Counted from the first letter of the stretch, positions 21,406 to 34,364 are shown. The stretch: 64,000 nucleotides of DNA from Melitaea cinxia (GCF_905220565.1 NC_059404.1:10258472-10322471); one strand, 5' to 3'. The notes: a model not told the origin generated them from the sequence alone. Program-made: numbers and translations.

Positions 21406-21639
21406 ACAATTATTTTATGTATGTTCGGAGATAACTTCTTCGTTTATGAACCGATTTTGATAATTCTTTTTTTGTTGGAAAGGAGATATTCATAGTTTGG
21501 TACTATGACAAGGAAACCAGGATCTGATGATGGGATCCCAGAGACACCGAGGGAAACTTTCAAAAATCGTAAGGGTAACTAGTAAATTTAATCATGTTTT
21601 CATTAAGTACTATAAATCACTACTATTTAATAAAGGTCT

Positions 21640-22131
21640 GGAGTCGATCTGATGATGGAGAAGAAAGATAGTCGAGGGAACTCTTCAACAATTCATAGCA
21701 ATTACCTGCTTCTTGAACTTAATTCGTTTCTATTGATGAAAACTTTGCACCTTTATGAGTTATAAGTGCCATTAAAGTCTGATGATGGAGACGAAAGATA
21801 GTCGAGGGAACTTTTCAACGATTTATAGCAATTACCTACTGTTTGAACTTAATTCGTTTCTATTGATGAGAACTTTGCACCTGTATGAGTTTTAAGTGCC
21901 ATTACAGTCTGATGATGGAGACGAAAGTTAGTCGAGGGAACTCTTTAACGATTTAAAGCAATTACCTGTTGTTTGAACTTAATTCGTTTCTATTGATGAG
22001 AACTTTGCATATATATGAGTTACAAGTGCCATTAAAGTCTGATGATGGAGACGAACGATAGTCGAGGGAACTTTTCAACGATTTAAAGCAATTACCTGCT
22101 GTGTTATCATCTGTGTCGCAGGACCAGGTTT
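21640..22131 (+). repeat. 130-bp tandem repeat, about 3.7 copies
   Basis: GATGATGGAG recurs at 21651, 21781, 21911 and 22041, exactly 130 bp apart, with a shortened fifth start near 22132. Each unit contains TAGTCGAGGGAAC, GCAATTACCT and CTTAATTCGTTTCTATTGAT. It looks like tandem growth of a piece derived from repeat A (the GATCTGATGATGGG segment). Confidence 0.85.
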
Positions 22132-22218
22132 GATGATGGAGCCCATAAACACTCCAGGGAATTTCTCAACAATTTACAGCAGTTACCTTTTGCTGTTTGA
22201 CGACCGCTTTGATATAAT

Positions 22219-22428
22219 GGTGCATGTACCGTGTCGGCGGCGCCTAAACACCGACGGTCGCGGGTTCTATTCCCGCTCGGAGTTGATATTTATGTTTATA
22301 CAAATATTTATTTTCGGTCTAGTTGTTAATCCTTGTGGTTCTCCCAACCTAGCCTCGGAGAACACGCTAGGCTGTCAGTCCCGTTTGTTATTACGTACAC
22401 CTGATAGCGAACTTTACTCATACTACTC
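22219..22428 (+). mobile_element. tRNA-derived SINE relative, 3'-truncated
   Basis: Carries a B-box-like GGTTCTATTCCCGC and then TTGTGGTTCTCCCAACC, GCCTCGGAGAACACGCT and ACACCTGATAGCGA, parallel to the S1 SINE at 57779-58123 but clearly diverged. It lacks the CCTATGCCCAGCAGTGG tail. The 101-codon frame over it is a shadow. Confidence 0.6.
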
Positions 22429-22650
22429 ATTTTGAAGTTGGTGCCAAGTAAATACTACAACAACCTGGCTACAACAACAAATACAAACAACACACACACA
22501 ACAAACAAGTACAAAAAATATTATTAGATATGTCAAAACAATAACAGAATAATAACAGTATTCAACCTAATAGTCAATGAAACAAATTACATACAACTTA
22601 CGAGTAGATACTAGAGTAGTTAATGTTTTACTTGGCACCGACTTCAAAAT
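22429..22650. mobile_element. MITE-like element with 24-bp terminal inverted repeats
   Basis: Bases 22429-22452 and 22627-22650 are reverse complements at 23 of 24 positions (core GGTGCCAAGTAAA / TTTACTTGGCACC). The 222-bp element has an AC-rich non-coding interior. The outermost bases resemble the GAAGTCGG end of repeat A. Confidence 0.65.
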
Positions 22651-22796
22651 TATAAAATATTTATTTAATCATTTCTGATTAACTAAATCATAATACGAAT
22701 TACTTTGTACTAAGTAAATTTATTTTTCACTTTTTAGTTTCCATTTTGAAGTCGGTTTTTTTTTGTTAAAAAATATTTTTTAATAATATTAATTAC

Positions 22797-23043
22797 GTGA
22801 AGGAAAAACTTTGTACCTCTTCTTACGAAAATTGCGCGGACAGAGCAGTATGAAATTTTGCACACATATAGTTTATATAGAGAAAAAATGCAGAATGCTA
22901 ATATATATTTATATTTTGCTTAAAAATTAATCAAATCAATAATAAAAAAAAAAACATCTTTAACAACAGAACTTTAATAATGTTTAAAGTAGTAATATAA
23001 AATAATTATGGTCGAATTTTGACCACAAGGCGATTACTAGTAA
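22797..23043 (+). repeat. Dispersed repeat C upstream of SLC46-type gene 1
   Basis: GTGAAGGAAAAACTTTGTAC to TGACCACAAGGCG. It lies about 150 bp before exon 1 and has a counterpart at the same place before gene 2 (61010-61335), so it predates the duplication. Confidence 0.75.
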
Positions 23044-23199
23044 TTTTTAAATGGTAAAGTATTAGCAAAACTTATAATTTTTTAGAAACATCTCGCAAAC
23101 ATATAAAAGTAGATTTAACATCACATAGTTAAAATATATATAACTCCATAATTGTTTTCTAATTTTTATTTATATGTTTCAGATATTTAATCCAAAATA

Positions 23200-24087
23200 A
23201 TGACGATTGATGAGAAAACGGATAAAAAAGAAAAGAATGAAATGGATAAATCAAATAAAATTAATAGTAATAAAAACGTAATAGCAAACGAAACTTTAAG
23301 AAATAGTTTTATAAAAAATAATGAAAAATTAAAAATTAAAAAGGATGATACAGAGAATGATCCTTTAAAAGGTCTAAGTATATTCCAAAAAGCAAAACTT
23401 ATGATCTCCTTAATAACGGTAGAACCAATTTTAGCATGCTTTGTTATGCCGTCTGTTTTGTCAGCTTTAGCTACACAGAACTTGTATCTGGATAAGGCCT
23501 GTAGAGTTAATTTGGGGTTTGAACACCACATATGTGACGCACTGACTAAAAGAGAAACTGCTAATTATACGTTTGAAGAAGAAGCAGTACAAACTTTAGT
23601 AGCTTCAGTAGCTGGATGGAAAACAGTATTACAATCATTTTTACCATGTGGAATACTAATATTCGTCGGAGCGTATAGTGATAGAATTGGACAAAGAAAA
23701 TTTTGTATGCTTTTACCTATCGTCGGAGAATTCTTAACTAGTATAGGTCTTATTGTAAATACTTATTTCTTTCACCAACTACCAGTCGAAGTAGCTGCTG
23801 TGACAGAAGCAATATTTCCAGCTTTAACTGGAGGCTGGTTTACCATGTTTATAGGCGTATTCAGTTACATAGCGGATGTGACTACGGAGGAACAAAGGAC
23901 GTTACGAATTGGAATTGTGAACCTATTTTATTCTTTAGGAGTGCCGTTAGGTGCGGCTCTTAGTGGAATATTGGTGCGAAAAATTGGTTTATACGGTGTT
24001 TTCTCATTAAGTGCAACTATTTACGTATTGAGCTTCTTCTACGGATATTATAGGATTAAAGAGGTCAAAAGAAGCGATATTCAGTTG
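23200..24087 (+). CDS. Gene 1, coding exon 1
   Basis: Codes residues 1-296 and holds TM1-TM6 and motif A. It ends CAGTTG before the donor GTATGT, phase 0. The open frame that reads past 24087 is intronic. Confidence 0.9.
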
Positions 24088-27000
24088 GTATGTACACATT
24101 TCAGGTTTTTTTTTGATAAATCTTATTGATGTTAAGTGGGATTTTCGGAATTTATTTTAATAAATAATTTTAAGTTTCAACTTATAAAGTTTTATTAGAG
24201 TAAAAAAATGTTATATGTCTTTGGAAATCTTTTAAAAGTCATACTAATATTTGTCTTTTATTAAAACAGTCTCATTTTAATTTTCCCTATTACCATTTAT
24301 GTTCCTAATAACTGTTTGGATAAAGCATTCACTATTAAAAGGAGTTACATATATCTACATTTAACTTTACCACACGTTAACTTACTAAAACTTATAAGGT
24401 TTAAAAGGAATTTTTATTCCTAAAAAGTCCATCGATAAGAAATAAAGTAGGAACGAGATATGGCCATGAATAATTGGCGTTGCGTCTTCGGTTACATAAT
24501 AGGCCACGAGTTCAATGACTAAATCAGATAATAATCGAGCGTAACAATAGAAAAAGTCCATCAACTTGACCTAGTTTGGTGTCAATCTCGCTTGAAAGGA
24601 AGGACAAAAGTAAATAAATATTTTCTGGAATGTACTACGTATCCAAAAGTCAAAGTTTTCTGACTCATTTAGGATATAATAACATTAGAATCAAGTGTAC
24701 CTAAGTCCTTGCAGTTCTTTTTTTTTATGTCACTAGGTCGGCAAACAAGCGTACGGCTCACCTGATGGTAAGCGATTACCGTAGCTTATAGACACCTGCA
24801 ACACGAGAAGCATCGCAAGCGCGTTGCCGACCCCATCCCCAATCCCCCCAGGAGCTCTGATCACCTTACTCACCAACAGGAACACAATACTGCTTGAAAA
24901 CTGTATTATTTAGCTGTGATCTTCTCTAAGGTCGAGGTACTACCCCAGTCGGGCTGCTCCATATTTTGAGCAGGAAATTCCTGCTGTGCCCTACCTCGGT
25001 TAAAAGCTCATGAGCTGGGTTCAAGGCTAATGTAAGGGACATGCAAACACAAAATGCAGTTGCAATGGTAAACTTACCATTCGTATAAAGTCCTCACTCG
25101 TATGTTTCAAAGTACTAAAAAAGTGGAAAGATAGTTAGATTTGGCTCATAATTAGGTTCATTGTATGTGCAGAGCAGAAAACATAACGTAAAATTATATT
25201 AGAATCTAACGGTTAGATTAATAGCACTTAGATTGAATTCGATTGTCCGTAGCGATTACTTTGTTTTTTTATAAGATTATCAAGCTTTCGTTTTACCATT
25301 TTGTAATTTTAATAAAGATTAAAAGCATATTTTGTTTTAGCACACGAATAGTAGACGACAAGTCACATATCTATTATAAATCATTTTATGCCTAAAATTA
25401 AATATTTATTGTAGACTAATATCAAGAAACCCTTTGTACATATAAATTATTTAATTAAAATTATTAAGTGAATTGTTTGAAAATTATTTGATGATGTAGT
25501 AATTTAATATTGACATTGTAATTTAAGAGTACATTCTGTGTTTTGTTTAATGGAAGACCTATATCACGTTACGGTGAATGTGTACGGAATGAAGTCGACT
25601 GACGGGTAAACGGAACGGGAAGTTTAACTAACTGCACGAATAGTGCCCCCCAGCCAATCACGCAAAAAAGAACAACAACAACTAACTGCATTTTGGCTTA
25701 CCTTCTATCACAGGAGTTCAAAAAGCTGTACAAAATATGAAACTAATACGCGTAGATTGTATTACATATTTTAATAAGACCTGTGTGAGTGGCATCGTCA
25801 AACTGACGAAACTAACATTCTTATAAAGAAATAAAATAAACTTAATTAGGCTACACTCCAGTTAGTCTGTAGTAAGTAACTCCTTTTTCGTGTTTCCTTC
25901 GTATATTTTAAGTACAGTCTACAGTAAAGCTAACATTTTGTTGGAGACATTGTATTTCTATACATGTAAAAGTATTACTAATAAACAAGTAAACATCCAT
26001 CATACTATTTTTTTTAGAAAAAGACAAGTAACTGTTGTGAATGGCTGCGAGATTTCTTTGACACGCGTTACGTTAAAGACACCCTGATGGTTGCCTTCAA
26101 ACGCGGTCCCAACAATAGAAGACTACGAGTTATAATGCTTGTCGTTGTTTTATGTGTTGTAATTGGACCTATTTACGGTAAGTTGAAAGACTATATAACA
26201 TTTAAAAATATAATAAACTAATTTGAAAAGCCCAGTCTTTATTTTTAAAATAGGAATTCTACTTCGCTGAATCGCAGTTAAAAGAGAACAATTAGGTATA
26301 GGTATTATTGTTGCTGACCAACCTAAAGTTTTATTATCTCTAGGAAATCGATAGACAGGTTCTACCACAGTATTGGTAGAGCTGTTAGTGTTGTACTATT
26401 GAAACCTGTTTATACTTGACGGTAGATCCCGTTATATCAAAACCTCCCCTGCTAAAAGTTCCAAATAAAAATCGATGACTGTATTGAAAGTTATTGTAAA
26501 CTATCGTGTGTTTGAAACAGGGATTCCAAAAATTTCATACAATTTTTATACATATTTTATCTAGGCTATCTGGATCCAGATAGATCTACTGGAATTCAGA
26601 ATCGTCATCTTCTCGACCTCAGATCGCCCGTAATTTATTTTTTCTTTCATTTTCGTTGTATTCTCTTTCTTTTATAATGGGTTTCATCCTACTATAATTA
26701 TTTTTTTGGTTTTCATAAGCTATCTGCACTGGTCTAAATCCTAAGATATCGCGGATCTAAAATTGTTACATTCTGCATTATATGCACACAAATGTCACGT
26801 AAATAAATAGTCAGGCTCTTAATATTAAATTAAAATTATCTAAATAATAATGCCAACCTGTGTTTCTTATACGCATAAAATATACAAAGAAGGATTTAAT
26901 TGATTGCGCTCAAGTATTTGCAGAAATTGACTTCTCTTAAGCGATAATCTCAAAAGGACTTCGCTTTCTCCTTGCATTTTTGTCTAATTTGAACGGACTA

Positions 27001-30000
27001 TAATATGAAATTGAATATTACATGCTGTAGCTAAAAATATGTATCGGTCAATTAACGTAACTGTATGTAGTATGTAAATAAATTGAACCAAATTACATAA
27101 TATATAACATATACATAACATAACATATTATAGTTTTTTGACTTCATGCAAAACGTTCTTAAAAGATTTTTTTTTCTGACAAACCGCGTGAACGCAAGTA
27201 TCGACATTTCAAATACTATTTGTCTTAAATCGTAAACAGCTAAAATAAATCAAAGTCAAGGGTACTAAAATGGTATCGTTGTATAATATATAAGTTAAAT
27301 CAGGTGAATATTTTGCAACGTAACGCTACTCTCGACTGTCCACTATTTCCTGCTGTTGACAGCCGTTTGCGTCATTCATTTTCAATATGCATAATTGAAA
27401 ATGTGTAAAAACTTTAATAAAAAGTGACCCGTAAATAATAATTACTACAATGACTTGGTATAAATTGGATCGAAATGTTCTTAAGACACGAATAAATTGT
27501 GTTTATTGTTATTTTTGTTGGTTATAGGCAATGGTTATGAAAGCTATGTTATCTCTTGTACATTTGTACAGATGTATGACATAAAAATATTTGTTTATAA
27601 AACATTTGGTTTACGTAATTATTAATTGATACCTTTCGTACCACAATTTGTAGTGACTAACAAAGTACCTAACAATTTAGTCTAAAAACCCCCCAAAAGT
27701 ACCTTAAATTTGTTTTGTAAACAAACAGTAATTGCAAACAGTTTTTTATTTAGGAACCGTATTAAGTAGGTACGTACTTCTGATGTTACATACATACCTA
27801 ATTGACTTCAATTTTTAAATTTCAGGAGAGTTATCCGTGATGTATCTGTTCACGAGGTACCGGTTTAACTGGAACGAAGTGGATTTTAGCATGTTTTCGA
27901 CTTATGCCATGTGCACTTCTCTCGTCGGTACGTAATATTGCGGTAGTATGCCTATTGAGATTAACAATGCTTCCTTGTTGGATAGATGACGTTAGTAACA
28001 ACTTATAACTTATCTGATAAAAGATAATGGATTCATTGTATGGAGACAGATTCACGTTATTCTTATTTTTAAATTATATAAACCATAAGGGTAAAATTTT
28101 TTTTTTATATTTTTCAACTTAACCACAATAATTGAAAATAATTTGTAAGATGTATCTTTATAAAACTAAAATTAAAATTAGGTATAATGATTATTTTAAA
28201 GAAATAAGCATTTTTGAAATTCTTAAGTAGGTAACTACTAATGATATAGTATCTAAAAATAACTTAAAACAGTAAGACATAAAAACACGTAAAACGTTAT
28301 TCCAAACTAGAAAAAAATCTACATTCATAACCATTTAATTCATTGTTGATGACTGTTTTGCTAATTATAATAAAAACTAATTACATTTTAGAAATAATTT
28401 TCATATTTTCGATTCAGGAATGTTTTTAATTAATAATTGATTGTTATCAATGTAAGATTGATTGTAACCATTGTAATTGATTGAAGTTGCTCGAGTTTAC
28501 TATTATATTATTTAGTATTTATATGTATATATAATTTTACAAATATGTACAAAACAAAAAAAATGCATATTGTCGTTTGCGTGTTCACAGGGACGCTATT
28601 TTCCGTTGGAGTGTTCAGCCACCTGTTAAAATTTGATGATGCTATTATCGGAGTGATCTCTTGCATGAGCAAGATATTATCAGGCTTTATGTACGCCTTC
28701 TCAACAAAAACTTGGCAAATATACATTGGTACGATTTATTTTATTTAATAAGTATATTGATGTACGGTAATTTTGTTCTTCTGAAGTTTTTATCTACTTT
28801 AAAAACAGTGCAATTTAATTAAGGAATACATAAATTATTACAGTAGGTATATTTTAAAATGTAGTAAAATGCAATATAAATATTACAATATAATACTGCC
28901 ATTTTTACATAATTAATTTATTATCATAATCGTATTATTGGAGGCCTATGACCAGCAGTAGACTGCGATAGGCTGAAGTGAATATCAATTTTGTAATAGG
29001 TAGGCTAGTGATAAGTATTAATTGCTAAGATATTTAAAAAAATTCTTATTTTTTTTATTAACCACTGTTTTTTTTAGCACCGTTAATTGAAATTTTCAAT
29101 GGTACTTCGTTCATTGCAATGAGGTCGATGGTTTCAAAACTAGTGGGAAAGGATGAATTAGGTGAGTGTTATTGTTACAATTATTACGAAATATATTTTT
29201 GAAATTGAAGTTTTACTTACTTTCTTTACCTTAGAATCGTTGTGATTTGAAACTCGATGAATCGATAATTTTGTTTGCTCGCAAACGAAAAAAAACCGAT
29301 TTCAATTACATCGACGAGTAATACAACGTAGATCGACGAAAAAATAGTCAAGTAACTACGCGTTATCAAAGATTACTCAAAAAGTAGTTATCAGATCTTA
29401 ATAAAATTTATATGTGACCACATGATAAACATCAGCTTTCGATTAAATTAAAAATTATTAAAATCGGTACACCCAGTAAAAAGTTATTGCGGATTTTCAA
29501 GAGTTTCCCTCGATTTCTCTGGGATCCCATCATCAAATCCTGGTTTACTTATCATGGTACTAAACTAGGGATATTTCCTTTCCAACAAAAAAAAGAATTA
29601 TCAAAATCGGTACATCCAGTAGAAAGTTGTGCGGTATAATACAACGTAGGTCGACGAAAAAAGCGTCAAGTAAAAACGCATGATTAGATATAACTCGAAA
29701 AGTAGTTGTAAGATCTCAAATAAATTTAAATGGGACCAATTGACACACACCACCTTTCGATTAAAAAAAAATTGTCAAAATCGGTCCACACGGTCAAAAG
29801 TTCTGATGTAACATTCATTAAAAAAAAACAGTCGAATTGAGAACCTCCTCCTTTTTTGGAAGTAGGTTAAAAATGACGCCGCGTTTGCGCAAAGGTCACA
29901 GCACTGGTTTGTTGCTATTGTTGCTGGCGGTTGCGGGTTCGATTCCCGCACATGAGAAACATTTGTATTGGCTATACAGATTTTTGCCGTGGTCTGGGTG

Positions 30001-30579
30001 TTTGTGCAGTCTTTGTGGGTTTACCCACCGTGCTTCGGAGAGCATGTTATGTATCATGTACACCTGATAGGAGTCGTTACTCATAGTAGGGAATTTATTC
30101 GCCAACTTGCGTTAGAGCAGTGTATGGATTAATCTCTAATCCTTCTCCTACATGGGGAAGGAGGCCTATGCCCAGCAGTGGGATATTACAGGCTGAAACG
30201 AAACGAAAATGTGTCACGTTAAGGAACAAACACATCATATATGTGTGTTATAGGAGAGAATGAGATAGAATATATTACCCAGTATTTATATTCTTGGTAA
30301 TCTCCCTCTCTCTCACAGGCTACTTTTCAAGTTTTATTTCTATGATGTATGAATTGCACACACGCACTTGTCATCTGCTTATTAAAAATACAAAAGTAAA
30401 AAGTTATTTATAAATAAATAGTTACTTAGCTACGAATGATTTGGTTTTATTCCTTAAAACAACAAACTTTAAACAACAAAAAAAGTAGATACTTACCTAC
30501 ATAGTTGCATTTCTTCAATTACATCGACAAGTTATACAACGTAGGTAGACAAAATAGTCAAGAAAATACGCGCTATCAA

Positions 30580-30660
<81 letters not shown>

Positions 30661-33600
30661 ACTAGCAATCAGTAGGTAGAATTAAATGCCGAAATATATT
30701 AAAGTGATGCAAATGTATGGCATAAACGTACGGCCAGTGAGAAATACAATGCAATAAAATTGATTTGAACCAATAGTTATGTGCTTAAAACTTAGGAATT
30801 CTTTTCGATTTTAATAGCTTGGTCTGTTTCTACACATCCGGTTGACTATAACCTTGTGTTTTTTGCTATCAGATAGTAAGAACTAAGATTTTAGCTACAC
30901 AATAAGTCAAAACTTAAAAAAAGTCCATCAAATATATTTTTTAACCGACTTCCAAAAAAGGAGGAGGTTCTCAATTCGACTGTATTTTTTTTATGCATGT
31001 TACATTAGAACTTTTGACCGGGTGGACCGATTTCGACCATTTTTTTTTTAATTGAAAGGTGGTGTGTGTCAATTGGTCCCATTTAAATTTATTTGAGATC
31101 TAACAACTACTTTTCGAGTTATATCTAATAACGCGTTTTTACTTAACGCTTTTTTCGTCGACCTACGTTGTATTATTTCATAATAAGCACATTACCTCTC
31201 GGAAACCTCATCTCGCTTACCTACTGTGAAATTATAGCTGCCTAATAAAGATTTTTATTTTAGCTGACGATTAACATAGTATTACGAAAGATAATTAAAT
31301 TATGTACTTATCTTTTTTAATAAATCTTTTTTATTCCATTTTTCGATGATAAATAAATAGTATGTCGTTTTGTTTAGGTTACGTTATGTACCTACGTTAT
31401 TTACTCGTAATTAGTAGGTACCTATGTGATGTAATGGTTAGTAGAGAACAAAATATTTAAAAAAAAATTACTATCAAAACATACCGACACAGCCCTACTG
31501 GTTTCTGGTAATAGTTTTGAGGCTGCCAGGAATCATGTCATAAATGCTATGGGGGTCGTTATGGAATGCCTTGCTGAAAATCGTCTGACGCTAAATTAGG
31601 ATAAGACACAAATTGTTAAATTTGATATAAGTAAAACAAACCATGAAAGGGATGCATTTCTTGACAACATCACATTGCACTCCTGTGAGCAGAGTTCAAA
31701 TCTATGCGGATGCAAAGCTCTTAAAACAGTAAGCACTGTCAAATATTTGGGAGTAACTTTGGATAGGAGACTTGATTGGCATGTCCATGTAAATAATATC
31801 ACAGTGAGAGTTCGGCGACAGATTTATGTTTTCAAAAATCTCCGCAATTCAGCTAATAGTGACACCCTTTTCTTGGTCTACCGTGGGTTATGCCAATCAA
31901 TTGTGTCTTACTGTATATCAGTTTGGGGTTGTGTTAATAAGTCTTCTTTGCTCACACTCGAGCGTGCTCAACGAGCCATCCTGAAGGTCCATAATACGAC
32001 AAAAGCGAACATACCCAACTGACCAACTTTACTCTCAATGTAAAGTACTCACCGTTAGACAGTTGGCCGTTATTCGTATGATACTTCGTAAAAATTCCTC
32101 ATCCCCTTTTGCACAAGCTTCTGTTCAATCTAAATCAAGAAGAATATAGCTTCCATCAATTCCCACATACTAGATGTCGTACATCGTGGGCTAGTAACCA
32201 AAGTGGGGCTTTGAGTTCCAAAGTATACAATAATATTGACAGGATTATACATATTTATTCACTTACCTACAGAAAAGTCAAACAGGTTGCTCAGAATTTC
32301 CTACTTACATTGAACTACAATGATACCGAGGAACTGCTTAAGTGAAAGCATTTGAAATCTATATCTTGGTCTGCTCTGGTCAGTGGTTTAACCCGATCCC
32401 AAGAACTTAGTCGTAGGGCTGGCAGGGGCGGCACGCAGATACAATGCACACACACAGACCCACACACACACACACATACACAAACTCACTCTCTCTTTCT
32501 CTCTTTCACTCACACTGTTACTGGCGGACAGGCACACATCACTCCAGATACATGTCATAAATATGAAAAAAAGAATATATATATATATGTATGTATAAAA
32601 ATATATATGTAAAAAATATGTTTGTATAATAAGACAAAACACCAAACATATGCATATATCTAACTTGTGCTATATATAATTACTGGAGGAATCACTGCCT
32701 GCTTAAGATACAGGACTTTCCTACTTTAGGCGGCAGGGGTTTAAAATTCAGTGCACAGATATATTATTAAATAATTAAAATAAGCATATACAAAATAAAT
32801 AAGCATATAAAGTCTATGAATCCAAGAGTCTTAAAAGACACCAATAAGGTTCTTTATAGTTTAAGCGAGCACTTAAAAATAAATTAATATGATTAAAGGA
32901 TTAAGGAAATACGTAATGAATAGATTAGAAATAGAACTTCCTTACATATATACTGTTTTGTCTGTATTTTATAACGTAACTACAACTATATGTCTGAAAT
33001 TGTAAAATATTTTCTGTTTCTGTTTAATAAATTTCATTTCATTTCATTTCAACGTAACATTTACTCATATTTGTATCTACGTTTTATGAGTAGCCTATTT
33101 ATGCTGAAAAAATAGAAATATCAACGACATTACTTCAGTGACTTTTTCGTAATATACTTACTTATAATACCTCCTGCACTATAGTTAAAGCTGCTCCTGA
33201 AAGTAGTCTAGATGTGTTATCAAATAATTTAAAAAGTTCAACCTAATCTATAATCTTTTAAAACAGTTTAAACAAGGTATTTTGTTTACAGGGAAGGTGA
33301 ACTCTTTCTTCGGAGTGGCAGAAGCAATGATGCCCCTGGTGTATGCTCCTATGTATACGACGGTGTACAGTGCAACTATTAAAACCTTCCCTGGGGCCTT
33401 CTTCCTCCTTGGTGGGGGGCTGACTGTACCAGCTGTACTTATATTTTTGTGAGTACTTGTAACACATACGAACATATATTTTAGGGCATCAGTTACATCG
33501 ACAAGTGATACACCGTAGGGACACGAAAATATAGTCAAGTAAACACGCGTTATCAAAGATTACTCAATAAGTAGTAATACGATCTCGATCAAATTTTCTT

Positions 33601-34262
33601 CTTTTTAGTCGAATACTTTTGATACTGCGCTGCCGCGGTACAGGGTGGGATGTTCGGTGGGTCGATAACATTTCCGAGGGTAGCTCCTCTGGCGATATGC
33701 TTCTATATTCGTTTGTTAGGACCCAGTAGACTTTATGATAACGTCTATCCAGTGGGTTGGCGATCGACCGCGTGCACTCTTTCTTTCCAACTGACCCTGA
33801 ACTACCAGTCATTCCAAAGAGTTCTCATTTCTATAGATGTGACTAAAGAACTTCAGTATTAGTCGGGCAACCCGAGTATTATCCGGAATCTCATAACGAC
33901 TACAGCTCTCCTCTATCTTTGTCCAAAAGCAGGGTTCAAGAAAGTGTAAAACTTAAATGTAGGCTTATTTAATGCTAATGTAATAAATTTTATTTATTGA
34001 CAGATGGTTATATTTGGCAAATAAGAAATATAATGACGCCAATTCTCAACAAAATCTTAGAGAAGCTCAAGTAGCAGAACATAAACCGGAAAAGATCGGT
34101 ATCGACAACAAAGCTTTCGAAAACGAGGACAAGAGTAAGATACCGAACAATACTGATCCGTCAAATCAGTTAGAAGATACGGAAAAGTTCGAAAAAACCG
34201 TCAGCCAATCTCAAATCGAAATGGGCTTTACAGAGAGTATGCTTTGTACTAGTAAATTGTAG
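23200..34262 (+). CDS. SLC46-type major facilitator transporter (proton-coupled folate transporter-like), gene 1
   Basis: Seven coding exons assembled from GT-AG sites with consistent phases: 23200-24087, 26018-26177, 27826-27927, 28591-28728, 29078-29161, 33292-33448 and 34004-34262, giving about 595 residues. Residues 1-65 are a charged Lys/Asn-rich cytosolic tail. Membrane segments follow from about residue 67. The MFS motif A, GAYSDRIGQRK, is at 157-167, the place expected between TM2 and TM3, and an N-glycosylation site NYT lies at 122-124. Exons 2-6 supply TM7-TM12 and exon 7 an acidic cytosolic C-tail. SLC46 proteins move folates or related small solutes, usually with protons. The substrate here is not determinable. 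The start is the first ATG after a probable 5'-UTR splice acceptor (TTTCAG at 23176-23181). Confidence 0.85.
24130..26017. other. Intron 1 of gene 1
   Basis: The part to about 24545 is shared with gene 2. Repeat D lies at 24722-25010. Otherwise no gene was seen. Confidence 0.7.
24722..25010 (+). repeat. Dispersed repeat D in intron 1
   Basis: GTCGGCAAACAAGCGTACGG, AAGCGATTACCGTAGCTTAT and AGCAGGAAATTCCTGCTGTG. Absent from the corresponding known part of gene 2. Confidence 0.8.
26018..26177 (+). CDS. Gene 1, coding exon 2
   Basis: Acceptor TTTTTTTTAG, donor GTAAGT, phase 0 in and 1 out. Codes the basic cytosolic loop (KRGPNNRRLR) and a hydrophobic segment VIMLVVVLCVVIGPIY, the likely TM7. 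Confidence 0.85.
27826..27927 (+). CDS. Gene 1, coding exon 3
   Basis: Acceptor TTTCAG, donor GTACGT, phases 1 and 1. Codes LSVMYLFTRYRFNWNEVDFS, a loop typical of SLC46 proteins, and the start of TM8. Confidence 0.85.
28591..28728 (+). CDS. Gene 1, coding exon 4
   Basis: Acceptor TTCACAG, donor GTACGA, phases 1 and 1. Codes TLFSVGVFSHLLKFDDAIIG and KILSGFMYAFS, covering TM8-TM9. Confidence 0.85.
29078..29161 (+). CDS. Gene 1, coding exon 5
   Basis: Acceptor TTTTTTTTAG, donor GTGAGT, phases 1 and 1. Codes IEIFNGTSFIAMRSMVSKLV, matching the conserved RSMVSK-like stretch of the second MFS half. Confidence 0.85.
29274..29870 (-). repeat. Dispersed repeat A in intron 5
   Basis: GTTTGCTCGCAAACG to AGTAGGTTAA, nearly full length. 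Confidence 0.85.
29872..30205 (+). mobile_element. tRNA-derived SINE (S1) in intron 5
   Basis: B box GGTTCGATTCCCGC, body and tail GGCCTATGCCCAGCAGTGGG as in 57779-58123. It abuts the end of the preceding repeat A. No clear target duplication was seen. Frames on either strand are shadows. Confidence 0.85.
30582..30658. repeat. (TA)n microsatellite in intron 5
   Basis: About 77 bp of TA, preceded by a repeat A fragment (about 30515-30580). Confidence 0.95.
30943..31173 (+). repeat. Dispersed repeat A, 3'-truncated
   Basis: Starts TTAACCGACTTCCAAAAAAGG and stops after GACCTACGTTGTATTAT. Confidence 0.8.
31486..33055 (+). pseudogene. 5'-truncated LINE in intron 5
   Basis: Translation shows the reverse-transcriptase post-catalytic region: DTALLVSG at the broken 5' edge, then TVKYLGVTLDRRLDWHVHVN at about 31732-31791 and ERAQRAILKVH at about 31960. 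Stops at 31597 and after 32021, with frameshifts beyond, make it inactive. The 3' UTR contains a (CA)n run (about 32449-32480) and ends AATAAATTTCATTTCATTTC. A CR1/Jockey-group assignment is likely; the exact clade is uncertain. Confidence 0.75.
33292..33448 (+). CDS. Gene 1, coding exon 6
   Basis: Acceptor TTTACAG, donor GTGAGT, phase 1 in and 2 out. Codes KVNSFFGVAEAMMPLVYAPM and GAFFLLGGGLTVPAVLIF, the last two membrane spans. The VNSFFGVAEAMMP stretch is strongly SLC46-like. Confidence 0.85.
33487..33595 (-). repeat. Repeat A fragment in intron 6
   Basis: ACATCGACAAGTGATACACC to GATCTCGATCAAATTT, an internal piece of the reverse-oriented element. Confidence 0.6.
34004..34262 (+). CDS. 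Gene 1, coding exon 7 (last)
   Basis: Acceptor TTGACAG, phase 2. Codes WLYLANKKYNDAN then an acidic and polar C-tail ending TSKL and TAG. The frame therefore starts upstream of the apparent TTG at 34014. Confidence 0.8.
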
Positions 34263-34364
34263 CATTTAAAGATGTAGCACAAAATCAACAAGCACAGGGC
34301 TCCACACCACAGTGAAATATTTAGCACTATAATTTTCACCGACTAACACCAACAAAAAGGAATT

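Noticed and set aside
23187..23531. Antisense frames over SLC46-type exon 1 (also 61476-61847)
   Set aside because: They mirror the coding exon and have no motif of their own.
28508..28748. Open frame starting at 28545 as a separate gene
   Set aside because: It is exon 4 of the transporter plus intron sequence. The upstream part is before the splice acceptor at 28590.
29837..30105. Small proteins on both strands
   Set aside because: They lie entirely within an S1 SINE. The same pseudo-proteins appear at 11.4, 37.8 and 57.9 kb.
33564..33862. Two overlapping frames in intron 6 of gene 1
   Set aside because: No domain, no splice support, and they overlap on opposite strands in repeat-rich DNA.
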